Shown here in pieces: positions 38,356-50,937 of a stretch of DNA of 64,000 nucleotides; position 1 is the first letter of the stretch; each line of letters begins with the position of its first letter. The notes below the pieces were generated by a model. That model worked only from the letters and a program-made list of their open reading frames with translations. It made no database searches and was not told the DNA's origin. The position numbers and the translations under genes were made by a program. Origin of the DNA: Brugia malayi (lineage: Eukaryota; Nematoda; Chromadorea; Rhabditida; Onchocercidae); assembly GCF_000002995.4 (NCBI RefSeq), contig NW_025062477.1:11442649-11506648 (forward strand), in the 5' to 3' direction.

Positions 38356-41300
38356 ATGCCAGCAATTGAAGATGAATCGAATAGACAAAGCAGTCCAAGA
38401 AATCAATTTGCTTTTTGGTAAGTATAATGAATGATTGATTTGATGATCATAAAACTTGTGGCAACACTATGACATTTCTATTTCCTAGGAATTATTTTTT
38501 TCTAATTTCTGATATTTCAATATAATTTAGTTACGTTAGTAATTGCAGTTTGTGGTGATATATCCCTTCGATTCTACTTAGAATTTCTTAATTCTGGTCA
38601 TTATTATTCAGGATAATTGGTTTGTGCAACAATTTTGCATACGTAATTATGCTTAGTGCAGCAGAAGATATACTGTCAGCGGCGGATGGTCCTAAAGCAT
38701 CCTCCAAAAGCATTGATGATCCTTGCCAGGTTATTTCTCCCATCTTTTTTTTTTTTTTCAACATTTTGAATATCTCCTTTAATAATAACACTGTCTAACA
38801 GAAGAAATAGATTACTTTTAGACGTTTGTTATTTATTTATTCTACAACTGTTATTTTTTTTCTCATTCTCTCTTTCTTTGCCTTTAGTTTTTCATTACTA
38901 ATACATTTGAAATTTTAGTTCTGTTTAAATTTACTTTCTACGCATTTTATCATTGGTAGTTTTTCAATAATTTGACTGCATAACAATTTAATAGTATGCT
39001 CTTATAGTTGAATACTATTATTGTTTCAGAATTCAGTTGTTCATCGTCAATGCCAGCCATTATCCACAGGTTCAGTGTTATTAGCAAATATTATACCATG
39101 TTTGGTTGTAAAAATATTCTACCCATTTGTTATGCATCGCATCCCTTTTGGGTAAGCACTCTATTCTAAACTAAAAATTCGAAAAGAATTTTTAATCAAC
39201 TAAATTTTTTTTTCATTAAAGTTAACACTCACGGTCTTAGTTTGAATATATTAATTTAAATTTCAGTGTACGACATTTCTTTGTTGTTCTTCTTCAGATA
39301 AGCAGCTTTTTGGTAGTTGCTTTTTCGCGAAATATTGTGATGAGTTTAACTGGTTATTTTTTCTTTCTTTTTTATTTGCTTTATTCTATTAAAAAAAATT
39401 AGACTGAATAACTTCTGTATATCTTAATTCTGTTTCAGTAAACTCATTTCTTTTTACTAGGACATATGTTTGCCTCATTTATTTCAACTGAATCTTCTGT
39501 TTATGTAGTGTCGAGCATCAATATATTCCAAAATACATTAACTCGGACAAGCTTTATGAAGAAAGTGTTAATTTTTTACAGGTGTTGCTTTAGCGAGCAT
39601 TGGAGCAGGTATTGGAGAAGTTACGTTTCTTTCACTGACTACCTATTTTCCCAAGTAAGTGATATTTCTTTTTGTCTAGTGTGATCTTTACTCTTTGCAT
39701 CTTTGAAATGAATCGATCGCTATGTTCATTTTTTAGAAATGATTGTTTTCCAACTATTTATTATTTAGTTACAAGTGATATTATAACTAAATAACTAAAT
39801 TAGCATTTGAACGATAAAATGTGTTGCGAAGTAATCATTGTTTTTAATTGAGTCATTTTTTTTTTTTTTGAATAAAAGAAATCTGAGACATAACTTTTGA
39901 TTTAGATATTCACTACTAATAAGTTAAAGTTTCTAATATGAACTTTGTAGTTTCTAATATGGCTTTAGCACTTCTCAAACTTTAATATATTTCAACAGCA
40001 ATATATTATTGAGACTTTGACCAAAGCGAAGGTTCTTTAGAATTAAAAATCTCGGTCACAGTCTTCCTAAATATTACATAGTTTTAATAAATTTGAGAAA
40101 AGTCTTTGAATTCGAAGTATAAACTTTCAATAAATAAATGAATATTGATTGTAGTAGTGTGGTGGGTACATGGTCATCTGGAACCGGTGGCGCTGGAATT
40201 TTTGGTTCCTTTGCTTATGCGATGCTAACTGATATACATATGTTGGGATTGACACCACGAAATGCGCTATTGCTTATGCTCATTGTTCCATTTACGTTTG
40301 CTCTCACGTAAACTGTTTATCAGTTTTGCTGCTTGTAATATATAGTGGAAATTATTATCAACATTTTCCTAACTTATTATAAGTGTTAATTTTTTGTTTT
40401 TTCGTTATCATTATTTTCTTGTTAGCGTTCTACAAATTTTTAGTTATTGGAAATTATTACTATTACCTGGGAACATACATCGCGTATCACTATGTAAACC
40501 ATCAACATATTTAATTACCTATTCTAGTAAGTTTTTTTTTTTTTCTTTTCATTACAACCGATGAAGTTTAAATTACTTAAATTTTGATATTTTTTTCGGA
40601 ATAAGGAATAACATATTCTATAGTATACGAATAGTTTCAGCATTGAACAGGCGAAGAAGAAGCGATATAAACAGTAGTGATGAAGCAGCACAACTGATCA
40701 GTTAATGTTTCGATATGTTAACTTATACGAAGGCTTTCCGGGCATTAATTATGGGGCCTATTATTATTACATATCTGATACACAGATTTAACCTCTGAAA
40801 AGAGGTTTATGATGTTTAGTGTTTAACTCTTTCCCATCCACTTATCATAATCGTCAACTTACTTTTTTTTTAGAAAACATGTTTTTGTTTTTTTTTTTTA
40901 ATTTTGTTTTTTAATATTTGAAATGTTAATTCGTATTCTAAAGGCTTGAAAAATTTCTTCTTTCTAAGATATTTCATTTTTTTTCAATTTTATAGATAGT
41001 TCTGATGTTTCTATTGGCGAAATTGTTTCCATCAATGAGCAACAAAGTTTCAGTGATAAACTGACATTAGCCAAGGTAATATACAGTTTGTAATGTTAAT
41101 TCCATGCTTTGTGAAAATGAACAAAATAATTTGTTGATGACACTATAGGTTTTTAACAAAGAATCTTTCCATGATTATATCTGATATTAGATATCATTAA
41201 TGTAGCTATACTGAATGTTTTCAATACTCTTGTAAAAGATAACGTTTTAAGTTAATAGAAATGGTTAATTTGCGTTATGTTAATATAAATTGTTTTTATT

Positions 41301-42984
41301 ATGTGCACAAAATAAATTAATTGAATAATTTATTTTTTTTATTTTGCAGCCTCTTATTTTAAAATATATGTTTCCACTTGCTTTAGTTTATTTTGCGGAA
41401 TATTTTATTAATCAAGGATTGGTAAGTTATCAGAAATTTTAATTTATTCATTTTTGGAATTATTTAAGTTAAATTTTTCTTCTAATTTTTTTTTTCTAAT
41501 GTAATGAGTTTTTACTTTATATCATAATGATTACTATTGTTGTTGTATGGAATATTTTCCATATATTGCTTAATAAGAAAAACATGTATCAGCAACTGTA
41601 GCATTCTAATTAAACAGCATTTTTTTTTTTATTTCCAAATATCTCACAATCTCATTCTAAAAGATTTCTAAAAAGTGAGATTAAATTAAGCTATAAGTTC
41701 AAATGAAAATAATTGATCTATTTTCAACAGTATTTTCATGGTCCATAAAATTTTTCCAATGCTAAATGTGAGAATGTTGCAGCTGGAATTACTTGTATAT
41801 GATTGTGCACATAGTTTTGGTATTGGTCATCATGGACAGTATCGTTGGTATCAAGTACGTATTATAAAGCTTTTCAAAATTAAAATTGTAATTTATATTT
41901 TATAAAGCTAGAATATATTTATATTTTCATTTTTATAGGTACTTTATCAGCTTGGAGTATTTATTTCACGCTCTTCCGTTGAGTTTGTTCAGCTACAATC
42001 ATCGTTTATACCTCTAATTCCTATTCTACAAGTAAGAGAAAGTATAATTGAAAATTTTTAATCAACATGTACATATTTTCAACAGCTAATATACATTTTC
42101 AATTTTTCTTTTGAAACAAAAATGAATTTGTTAGTAGGTAACTGCATTTTGATATGTTTTTACTTGTCTTTCATCTTTTTATTGCTTGTTTTTCAGACAA
42201 TAAATGCTATCTTTCTATTTTGGGATACGTTGAAATCATTTATACCGCATGTCATTATTGTATTTATTATTGTTTTCTATGAAGGATTATTAGGGGGAGC
42301 AGCTTATGTTAACATTTTCCGTTTGCTACATAAGTCGGTGAGTTAACAAATTTGCAGATTACTCATTTGTAATTTCTTTTGAGTTTGATATCACATGTTT
42401 CCCTGAACTCACTCAAATTGTCTTCGAAGAGTTTTGGTATTCTCTATCAATTTTAATCGATAAGCTAGCTGATGTCTAGCACTTAATTTTATAGACTTAG
42501 TATGATTTTATGCAATTTAAATAAGAAATTACCTAAAAATTATCCACGAATTTTACAACCGCAATATGGTCAATATAAAAAATGTCGAAATGCAAAAAAA
42601 AAAAAAACACATTTCGCTTGATATTTACACTCATTTATTTTATCAAATTTGCGATCAGTCTCAGTGAACCAAACATAGTTGTGCGTCAATTATTCTCCAC
42701 AAAGAAGCTTAACAATTCTTGCCATCAAACAGTTCATACCCATATTTTTTGTTATCATCTCATTGCTGCCAGTCATTCCGATACTGTGACAAAATATTTG
42801 TTTTATCATAGGGAGAAGTGATCTTTCCTTTTTTTAAAATTAAATTTAATGCAAGTTTCAGATTCCAATAGAAGGAAGAGAATTCAGTTTGGGTTTCGTT
42901 TCGATGTCTGATTCATTTGGTATTGTATGTGCAGGTTTTTTAGCCATACCAGCTCATAATTTCATTTGTAGTATGCCTGTTTAA
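38356..42984 (+). CDS. cln-3: CLN3/battenin lysosomal membrane protein, 14 coding exons
   Basis: Exons: 38356-38417, 38612-38729, 39030-39151, 39267-39352, 39582-39654, 40155-40307, 40426-40526, 40641-40700, 40996-41075, 41350-41421, 41783-41854, 41939-42031, 42197-42337 and 42862-42984. Together they total 1,356 nt: 451 aa plus TAA, close to human CLN3 (438 aa). Hallmarks: GLCNNFAYVIMLSAA (24-38), GEVTFLSL (141-148), SSGTGGAG (161-168), YFAEYFINQGL (299-309), YRWYQ (329-333) and EGLLGGAAYVN (393-403). It is a polytopic protein of lysosomal/late endosomal membranes; loss of human CLN3 causes juvenile Batten disease. EAAQLI (253-258) in a cytoplasmic-loop region matches the acidic dileucine sorting type. 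The C-terminus CSMPV is not a CAAX box. Introns are 84-524 bp of plain A+T-rich DNA. The acceptor of exon 6 is a TAGTAG pair, so Ser155 may be optional. The stop faces that of the FKBP8-like gene. Confidence 0.95.
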
Positions 42985-43248
42985 ACCTGTCTCAAATTCT
43001 TCTAAAGTGAGCGATTACTTTTGTGACATTGCTCATTTCCTTCTTCCAAACAAAGTTATAAATAGTTTTGTTTTACTTTCCTTTTTTTTTGGAATTTTAA
43101 AAAGATTACTGTCAGGACTGACACATTTTAAAAGCTCATGTTTCGGGGGTTGTAATAATTTTTTGTTAAATTTATAAAATTGTAATATCTCAGTTTCTCT
43201 TTTCTCATTTGCATTCAGAAGCGTGGGTCTTTCACTGGAAAATGTTTC

Positions 43249-43254
43249 AATAAA
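43249..43254 (+). terminator. Candidate poly(A) signal of cln-3
   Basis: AATAAA lies 265 nt past the cln-3 stop and is the first exact hexamer downstream on the plus strand. Confidence 0.45.
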
Positions 43255-43447
43255 ACGAACATTTATCATCATTAATGTAAATATATAGTAGTAGTGAATA
43301 ACAAAACGAAAAAAGTACCCTGAGCAATATAAGTGACAGTGATCCCTCTAAAATTTGGCTTACAATGATTAGATTGCGGATACATACAATAAATTGATAA
43401 AATAATACTGCTCTAAAACTTTCTCTAAAAATTTCCTTTCGGATTCA

Positions 43448-43453
43448 TTTATT
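43448..43453 (-). terminator. Candidate poly(A) signal of the FKBP8-like gene
   Basis: TTTATT on the plus strand (AATAAA on minus) lies about 110 nt beyond the minus-strand stop. It is followed on the transcribed side by the gap before the cln-3 signal, so the two 3'UTRs need not overlap. Confidence 0.45.
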
Positions 43454-43562
43454 TTAAGCATCCAAAAAAAAAAAAAAAAAAAAAAAAAAGGAAATCGACA
43501 AATAAATCCAAATTTTCTTAAAATATTGGCTAACATTAGTTAGGATTTCGAAAATTACTTTT

Positions 43563-46500
43563 TTACCAATCCATAACAATACGAAGGAAATGAATGAATA
43601 AGGCAAATACAACAACAAAGAATGCAAGTAATGAATACCTTAATCGACGGATGAAATAAGTTCGATTTTCATTATTACCCTGTGCTCCAACTAACATTCG
43701 TTTATACAGTGAACGTTCCTGCTCACGGCATAGCTTCAAACGTGCTTTCAAACGGCGTAGTTCTTTAAGAATAAGCTAAAAAAAAAAATTTTTTTTTGTA
43801 AAAACTATTAAGCTAAAGCCTCTCTCTGTTCAAGAACGTTTTGAACATTATAATTAAAAATTGATATGTGCTTAATGTGTATGAAACGAACGAATGCATA
43901 TTTACATTCTAGTAGAATTGAAATGATTTGAATTTTAAAAATTAACCTCATCATTGGGATCAATCTGATGCGCGATATTCAAAGTATCAATTGCTTCTTC
44001 GATAAAATTCAAATTTGCATAAGCATTTGCTCGCCTGAATAGTGCTTTTGTGTTGTTAGCATTCAAATTCAGTGCATTACTAGAAGCGTCCAAAGTTAGC
44101 TTCCAATCGCAAAGCTATAAAAAATTATATTAAGAAGTGAGCTAAATTGAATTAACAAGCTAATTATTGTAAATAATACTTAGGATTTGAGATGTAATTG
44201 GAAAGTTAATACTTCATAAACATTTATCCAAAATAATCCGCATAAAAAAGAAAAAAAAGATTGGCTACCAAAACAGCTTAGTAATTCGAGAGATACTGAT
44301 AGTTTAAGCATAATATGAAATATAATATTGATTGAAATAATATTGAAATATTGAATGGATTGTATATGGGACAAAGATCAGTGCATCCTAAGCTCTTTTC
44401 TACAATTTTTTAAAATGATTTTCAAAATTAGAAGTATGAAAAATTAATCAAAACAGATAGCAAATCGTGGGAAATCTCGAACCTTTGCATAACAGACAGA
44501 TAAATTGGAGTAAATCACAGATAATAAATTACGTAGTGTTTCATCTTCTGTAGGTGTATCAATCAATTCGGTACTTCTGAAGAACAGCAAAATTTTTTCA
44601 GGAACAAACACTGCAATTTGATAAATTTGAAAGATAATGTAAAATAAAATTCAGCAATGATAATATATTCCTCCTCCCTTCATTTACGATAGAAAAGAAA
44701 TTTTTAGTCAAAATAAACTGCATGGAATGCTATGAAAGTATTAACAAGCAAAAAAAGAAAAAAAAAAAATTTATCCGCAATCATACCCTTTTTTTTAAAT
44801 TTCAATTTCATTCCTTTACTTTAAATTATTTTAATTTCAAATTATTCACCTCTTATAAACATATATTGCTTTCTCCAATTCTTTTCTATTGTAGAAATAA
44901 TTGCCTCTTTCTTTCAATTCCGTAATATGTTTGACTAATTCAGTTGTCTTCAATGTTGTATAAAGTGGTCCATCAGTAATGCAAATCAATTCAATTTCAT
45001 ATTCCATTGTTTGATACGGTGGAATATTACGTTCCGGATCACCTACACTACCATATGCAAAACGATGCTCACTTCTTATGGCATCAATTTCACCTTCATG
45101 CATCAATTGCAAAACCATTTCCCATGCTTTAAAAAAAAAAATACAAGTAAAGAGAAGAAAGTAAGTAAAAAGAAAAAAATAAGAGTAATTGTGATTATTT
45201 TTATGTAAAACGATACTTACTTTATGTTTTAAATAAAATGAATACACCTAAACTGGCATTAAAAAGTATTTGAAGTTTATTATACACGTGTCCAGCAAAG
45301 AATGAATGAAATTTTCTATATGATATCTTATATTTTCTATATAAAAAAATATGCTAAAATTAATATACTTTTCTAATACATAACTAGCCTAAGTCAATTT
45401 AAAAGGATAATCTGTTAGATACATAGTAATAAAAGCAATAAAAATTTCAATAAAATATTCTACTTATACTCATAAGATATTTTATTAGTAGTCGATTCTA
45501 AGATAAAAGATGAAAAAGAAATATAACATACCATCGATAACCATACTAAAACCAAGAATAAATGTTTTCTCGCTAACATTATCTATTCCAAATCCTGTAT
45601 CTACAACTCGAACTGTCACCTTCTGACCATTCCGAGCTTTTGGTCCTTTACCAGCTTTCAACACCTGAAATCTATATTCCATTCTAATTTAGTATTGAGC
45701 AACTCAATACCAAATTAATTTTTATTGTTTTATAGATCCAAAGCTGATTATAATCTAATTATTCTTTTTTTTTTTTTTTTTTTTTTTTTTTGAGCCAGTT
45801 ACACTATTTAATTAATTTGAACCATTCATCTATTTCTCGTTTATTTGTTTCAACACTTTTTATTAGAATAACTTGAAAAAAGTCTGAATATTAAAAAAAA
45901 AAAAAAATGCATGAGCAATTCAAGAATATATCAAAAGATATAAATTAATACTGCGGGAAACGAATGGTTTACGTTTAAACAGCCTTAAATGAATAAAAAA
46001 AAAAAAAATGTTAAAAAATACTAAATTGGATAGACCAGATACATAAAAGTATATTAAACGAAATAGTTCGATGATAAGTCTGATTTAGGCTAAAAATGCT
46101 AAATTATATTCAAACAAAATCATTTTAACACTCAGAAATATCTTTATCAACTGATGATATATGTTTGTAGCAGTTAAACCTTTCTAATAAACTAAAAACA
46201 ATTTTAATTGTATTTGAAAGTTAACTATTATAAAACCATTATCTTATTAAATTGAAAAAACAGTACTTATTAATAAAAGTAATCTACCTTACAAAATAAC
46301 TGTCCACTACCCAAAATATCGTTCCATTCTTCTGTGGATGTACAGCAATGGATACCATTAGGAACAGAAAGAGATTGCTCTGTACGACATTCTGTTTCAA
46401 GGGCATCACTTGATGGACCTCTTGCTTTTGCTGCCAAAGTCTAAAATGCAACAAAGAAAAAAAAAAATGATTAAAATGAAATCATTTTGTTAGAAATTTG

Positions 46501-47179
46501 AAGTGCAGAAATCAAAAATCTGCAACCAATTAACAGATGTTGTTTTCTTTTTTCTTTTTTTTTTTCAAATAAAGACATTTTAATTGAATTAAAAAAAAAA
46601 ATTACATGTATTCTTGCAACACCAGCTAGATCAGAATCACTTAATGCAGCACGTTCTTCGTCAACAGAACCATCTAACGATGGTTCACCACTGCTCACTG
46701 CACGACGATGGCAATAATTCTAAAAACAGGTATTTAATATAAACTGCACATTGCCAAAACAATTAATTAATTCTTATCAAATTGTAAATTTTTAAAACAT
46801 TTTTTTTCCTCTCTCTCTCTCTAAAGTTATTTATTTTAAAATATAATTTCGTGCAGATATTATTGAACGTTTGCATATAAATTTATTTATTAATATTATT
46901 TATCATTATTAGTCAATATCGCAACATTATGATTAAAGCAAGAGAATAAATTTTGCTGAATACTTTGAAAATTAGCCATATCCATCACAGTCGTTATGTA
47001 TTTTACCACATAAGAAAATAAGACAAATGTAGGTGAACAGTAATCAATAAAAATAATAAAACAAAGAGGAAAAAAAAGAGAGTGTAAAATGATAAGCAAT
47101 TAATAGGAACCTCATTTTTATTATTTGCATCAGTGAGTCGTAATTCTTCGTCATCTTCAATCCAGTTACAGGTTGACAT
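43563..47179 (-). CDS. FKBP8: FKBP8-like immunophilin with TPRs and C-terminal membrane anchor, 8 coding exons
   Basis: Minus-strand exons: 47179-47111, 46719-46606, 46440-46288, 45664-45532, 45126-44850, 44576-44483, 44114-43947 and 43775-43563. The phases agree and give 406 aa, close to human FKBP8 (412). An acidic N-terminus is followed by EEWNDILGSGQLFCK (98-112) and an FKBP domain (about 100-195) with VIDAWE, FAYGS and NIPPYQTMEYEIEL. TPR-type helices follow (about 205-336; ELKERGNYFY, ALFRRANAYANLNFIEEAI), then a basic linker and one membrane segment (about 384-400), with only six residues after it, as in tail-anchored proteins. Family knowledge: FKBP8/FKBP38 sits in the mitochondrial outer and ER membranes, binds Bcl-2-type proteins and Hsp90, and acts in apoptosis control and mitophagy. 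The FKBP pocket has departures from FKBP12 (see findings). The ATG at 47179 is the first in frame after a TGA. Introns are up to 623 bp of A+T-rich DNA. Confidence 0.93.
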
Positions 47180-49364
47180 ACCAAAGTTGTTTCCCAATTT
47201 TCAGCCGTTCTTTCTCTTTTTTGTTTTAACGCTCTTTTCTTCAAGTTCTTACTGTTCTTTAAGTGCTTAATTATTTATTTGTTCATCTTTAAAAAAAGTT
47301 CATGAAGAATCGAAACAAAAGTATATGAAGAAATCCTAGAATATTTAACCGTAACAGGTCTGTAAGAAAGTAATTTCTAACTTCATTAAAATTATCATAA
47401 TGCCATAATTAGGGTAGTAGCGTTTTTCATTGAGATTCGATTAGAGGAAGCAAAAATATGGTAGCAAATGAAGTAGTTAAATCAAACTGCTGCTTGAATT
47501 GAACATAAAACAATAACATCTAAGTTTAGCCAAATAAAATATTACTATTAAAATAACTAAATAGTATTACTTACAAAACTCAATTAATTTATTAATTACA
47601 AAAACTTTTAATTACAGAACTTAATTCATTCTATTACTTCATTATATTTATCAAAATAATCAAAAATAAACATAAAATTTATTACAAATGCAATAAGAAT
47701 AAAAAGAAAACTACCAAAAATGAATGAATTTAAAAAAACAAAAACGAATAAAAAATTACAAAAATATCACTATCAATCCATTTAAATACTATAAAATATT
47801 TTATATAATTTAAAAAAGAAAAAAAGAAAAAAACCTACTAAAAATATGACAAAACCCACTCACAGCAAACTTCAGAAATTACAGAACATCGATGTGAACG
47901 ATTGAAATATTAGCAATGAGACTGTAAACTTTCAGCATTCACCCACTATGCAATACTTTATGTCTCTACATTTTATTTTTTGTACAAAAATAAAAAAAAA
48001 AAGTGAGAATAAACATAGTTGCAAATTTATCAAAAAATTTTCACAATTATTTCTAAAACTTTTCCATTTTTCAAATTTTTTTTTTTTAAATTAATACTAT
48101 AAAAAATGTTAAAATTTTCTTCATAAAAAAACTATTAATGCATAAATTGCTAAAAAAAGAAAAATTTAATGCTGTAAAAAGTATTATTTGAATTTTTCAC
48201 TATTAAAATGTATTAATACATGAGTTGTTTAAATTAAAAAAAAAGTTTCATTATTAAATGTTAAAATAATTTTTTTTGATTTTCAAATGATAACAAATTA
48301 AAATAAATCTTTTGATGTTTTTTTTTTTTTTCTCATAATTTTTTTTCTTTTTTCATTTTTAATTTAAATATCTTTTTATAATTCCCTTTTTTTCTCATCT
48401 TTTTATTTGTATTATATGTTCATTTTTTTCAAATCTCTTATTATTTTACCAATGTTTTTTTGACAGTTTTAAAGATTTAATTATTTTATATGTTTTCTTT
48501 TTTTTTTTTAAATATTTGAATAGTTTATTGAATATAATCTTTCTTTTAGCTGTGGCAATGTTTATTTTCAATCTTAGAAAAATATTATTGTTTAATTTAT
48601 CCAAAATTTTAATTGTTAGCATAGATGCAGTAGTAATTCATATATTTATTACTGGTTATATAAGTTATCATTTTATTTTTCTTTTTCTCTTTATTTCATT
48701 TTGTATTATATATTTATCTTTCAATTCTCCTATTATTTTACTAATATTTCTTACTGCTTAATTTTTTAACTATTATTTCATTTTTTAATTATTTTATATT
48801 TTTATTTTTAGTCTTATTTATTGATTTTTTAAGATTTATTTATCGTTTTTTTTTTTCAAAAATAATTCAATTATTTTATATTTTTATTTTTTTTTTCTTT
48901 TTAATATTTGCTTAGTTTCAAAAGTATTTTGGTTTCTTTTTGAATTTTTTGTTTGCATTTTTTTCATCATTATAGTATATCAATTTTCATCGACTTTCAT
49001 TTATATCATAAGTTAAAATGTTTTGATTAGTATTACTAAGATGATTGTTCAAATATTCCAATTTAAATGATAATTTTGAAATTAGTATAAGTTTCAGTAA
49101 TAGCTCAAATTTAATCTAAATCTTATGAAAGGTTTCTTTTTTTTTTTTCACCTTACACTATAAATAATTTGTTAATAGAATAAGTTATTAAATAGCTCTA
49201 AAAAAAATTTACTTTAAATTACTTACTCTTAAATTATCAAAATTAACACTCTTTAATGAGCAAAATTTTCCTATCAAATGGAAACAAATTACTTATTATA
49301 ATGATATGTAATAAAACCCTAAAATTTATTACGATTTAATGCAATTTTGTCTTTTTATTTCTAT

Positions 49365-49660
49365 CAATTCTCTTACCTGAGAAGGCATCTTTCTACTTGA
49401 AATTTACCTGAGAAGGTATTTTCGACCTGAAATTTACCTGAGATTATTCACTATTTTTTGACTAGTAGATACCATTCATATCACAATCAATTGATATGAT
49501 AATGCATTCGCTTCTAACTTTATCTTTTTGCTATCAATTCTATTAAAAATTTACCTAAGATTATTTCATTATTCAAATGATATGATTATCTTTTTTACCT
49601 GAAATTTACCTGAAATTATTCATCATGTACTGACAGGTATTTTTCATATTTTAATCAGTG
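49365..49660. repeat. Degenerate repeats around TTTACCTGAGA
   Basis: A short tandem array (GAAATTTACCTGAGA-type units of 25-30 bp, 49372-49450) sits inside a larger duplication of roughly 180 bp. The blocks at about 49428-49515 and 49607-49685 share GAAATTTACCTGA(G/A)ATTATTCA and TAAT(G/A)CATTCGCT in order. Confidence 0.6.
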
Positions 49661-50851
49661 ATTTGGTAATACATTCGCTCATGAAAGCAAACATTTATCA
49701 TCTTTCTTTCCTTTCTTTTTTTCTGTCTAATTTCTATTTTCAACTTTTAATTTTTTTTCTCTCTCTTTCTTTTTTTTCCGTTTCATTTATTTCTCATTTT
49801 TCTAGTTTTCCATTCGTATATATTTTTTTTTTTTAAATTTTGAACATTTTCAATTTTCAATTTTTTTTTTTGTATGTGATATATCATACAAAACAAGTAC
49901 CATCATTCAACAATATTTTTAAAAATATTTGTCGAATGTTTTTGGAATTTTTTTTTTTGTAATTATCAAAAGCTTCACAAATGCACATTTTTTGTCATCA
50001 TTTCATCAATTTTGAATTGTATTTTATCAAAGTAATTTTGTCGTGCATAAAAATAATTTTATAATTTTTTAATCTTTATTTCAAATAAAAAAAAATATAT
50101 ATAAACGAAATAAAATAAATTGCAATTAATTTAAAAAAAAATTTTTTTTCTTTTTACTATAAAAGAGAAAAAAAAAAGTGTTTTTGATTAAATTAATTAA
50201 TCAATCATATATAAATTCTCTAATATCAATTTGACCAATTCTTATTTCCTCCCTTTTTTTTTGAATTTAATTTCATATTTCAATTAGATAAACTTTTCCC
50301 CACATCCTACATTATTACAATTTAAATTTTACTCTCTCATTTTTTCACTCTTCTGATCTCTTTTAGTTGATACTAAATCAAAATGCATTTTTCTTCGCTT
50401 TTTTTTTTTTTTTTTTTCTAATTTTACGCTATTATCGTTTATTTCTACTTACCTATGAATACAATTGTTCTTATCTTTTCTTTTTTTCTAGGCTAAAATA
50501 TTTATTATCTATTTTTACCTTCCAAAAAAAAGAGAGAGAAGAGAGAGAGAGAGAGGGTGAAAAGAAAAGAAAGAAAGAAAAGAGCATTCCAAAATAAATC
50601 ATACATATTGCCTAAAAAAAGCAAAAAAAAACTGTTATTTTTGAGAATGATTCCATTCATTTATGTACGACGAATATAAAATGCAAAGAAAATTTGTGAG
50701 CGATCATTTTGTATAATTTTTTTTCCGTTTTTTTCATACGTATATTTGTATCGAAATTTTATATCTTTCTTCCTTTTCTGTCCTTTTTTTTTTTTTTTTT
50801 TTCATCAATGATAAAAATGAATGGAAAGAATCAATAATATATTTAATATGG

Positions 50852-50937
50852 AAGTAGAAAGAGGAGAACTGAGAGAGCTGAGGAGAAGGGGAGGGTAGAT
50901 GAGATGAGGGGGAGGGCGAGGGGAGCGGGGAGGGGGT
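50852..50937 (+). repeat. G-rich purine tract with G-quadruplex motif
   Basis: A purine-rich plus-strand tract. Within it, 50908-50936 has G runs of 5, 3, 4, 4 and 5 separated by 1 to 3 nt, which satisfies the usual G3+N1-7 quadruplex rule. This is exceptional in DNA of this composition. Confidence 0.8.

Noticed and set aside
39466..39684. 72-codon plus-strand frame starting at 39466
   Set aside because: It overlaps cln-3 exon 5 in a different frame. The spliced frame encodes the conserved GEVTFLSL block, so this one is a shadow.
42582..42821. 79-codon plus-strand frame in cln-3 intron 13
   Set aside because: Cln-3 exons 13 and 14 join perfectly in phase without it, no conserved CLN3 segment is missing, and the peptide is not recognisable.
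43033..43272. 79-codon minus-strand frame between cln-3 and the FKBP8-like gene
   Set aside because: It lies in the cln-3 3'UTR area and resembles nothing. Its length is within chance expectation.
45011..45208. 65-codon plus-strand frame
   Set aside because: It is antisense to exon 5 of the FKBP8-like gene.
47003..47244. Minus-strand frames overlapping exon 1 of the FKBP8-like gene
   Set aside because: They read through the donor of exon 1 or use another frame. The frame starting at the ATG at 47179 is the one that splices in phase with seven later exons.
48516..48761. 81-codon hydrophobic frame that could be a membrane protein
   Set aside because: T-rich DNA encodes Phe/Leu/Ile runs by default. 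There is no homology I recognise and no flanking splice model; frames of this length are expected many times in 64 kb.
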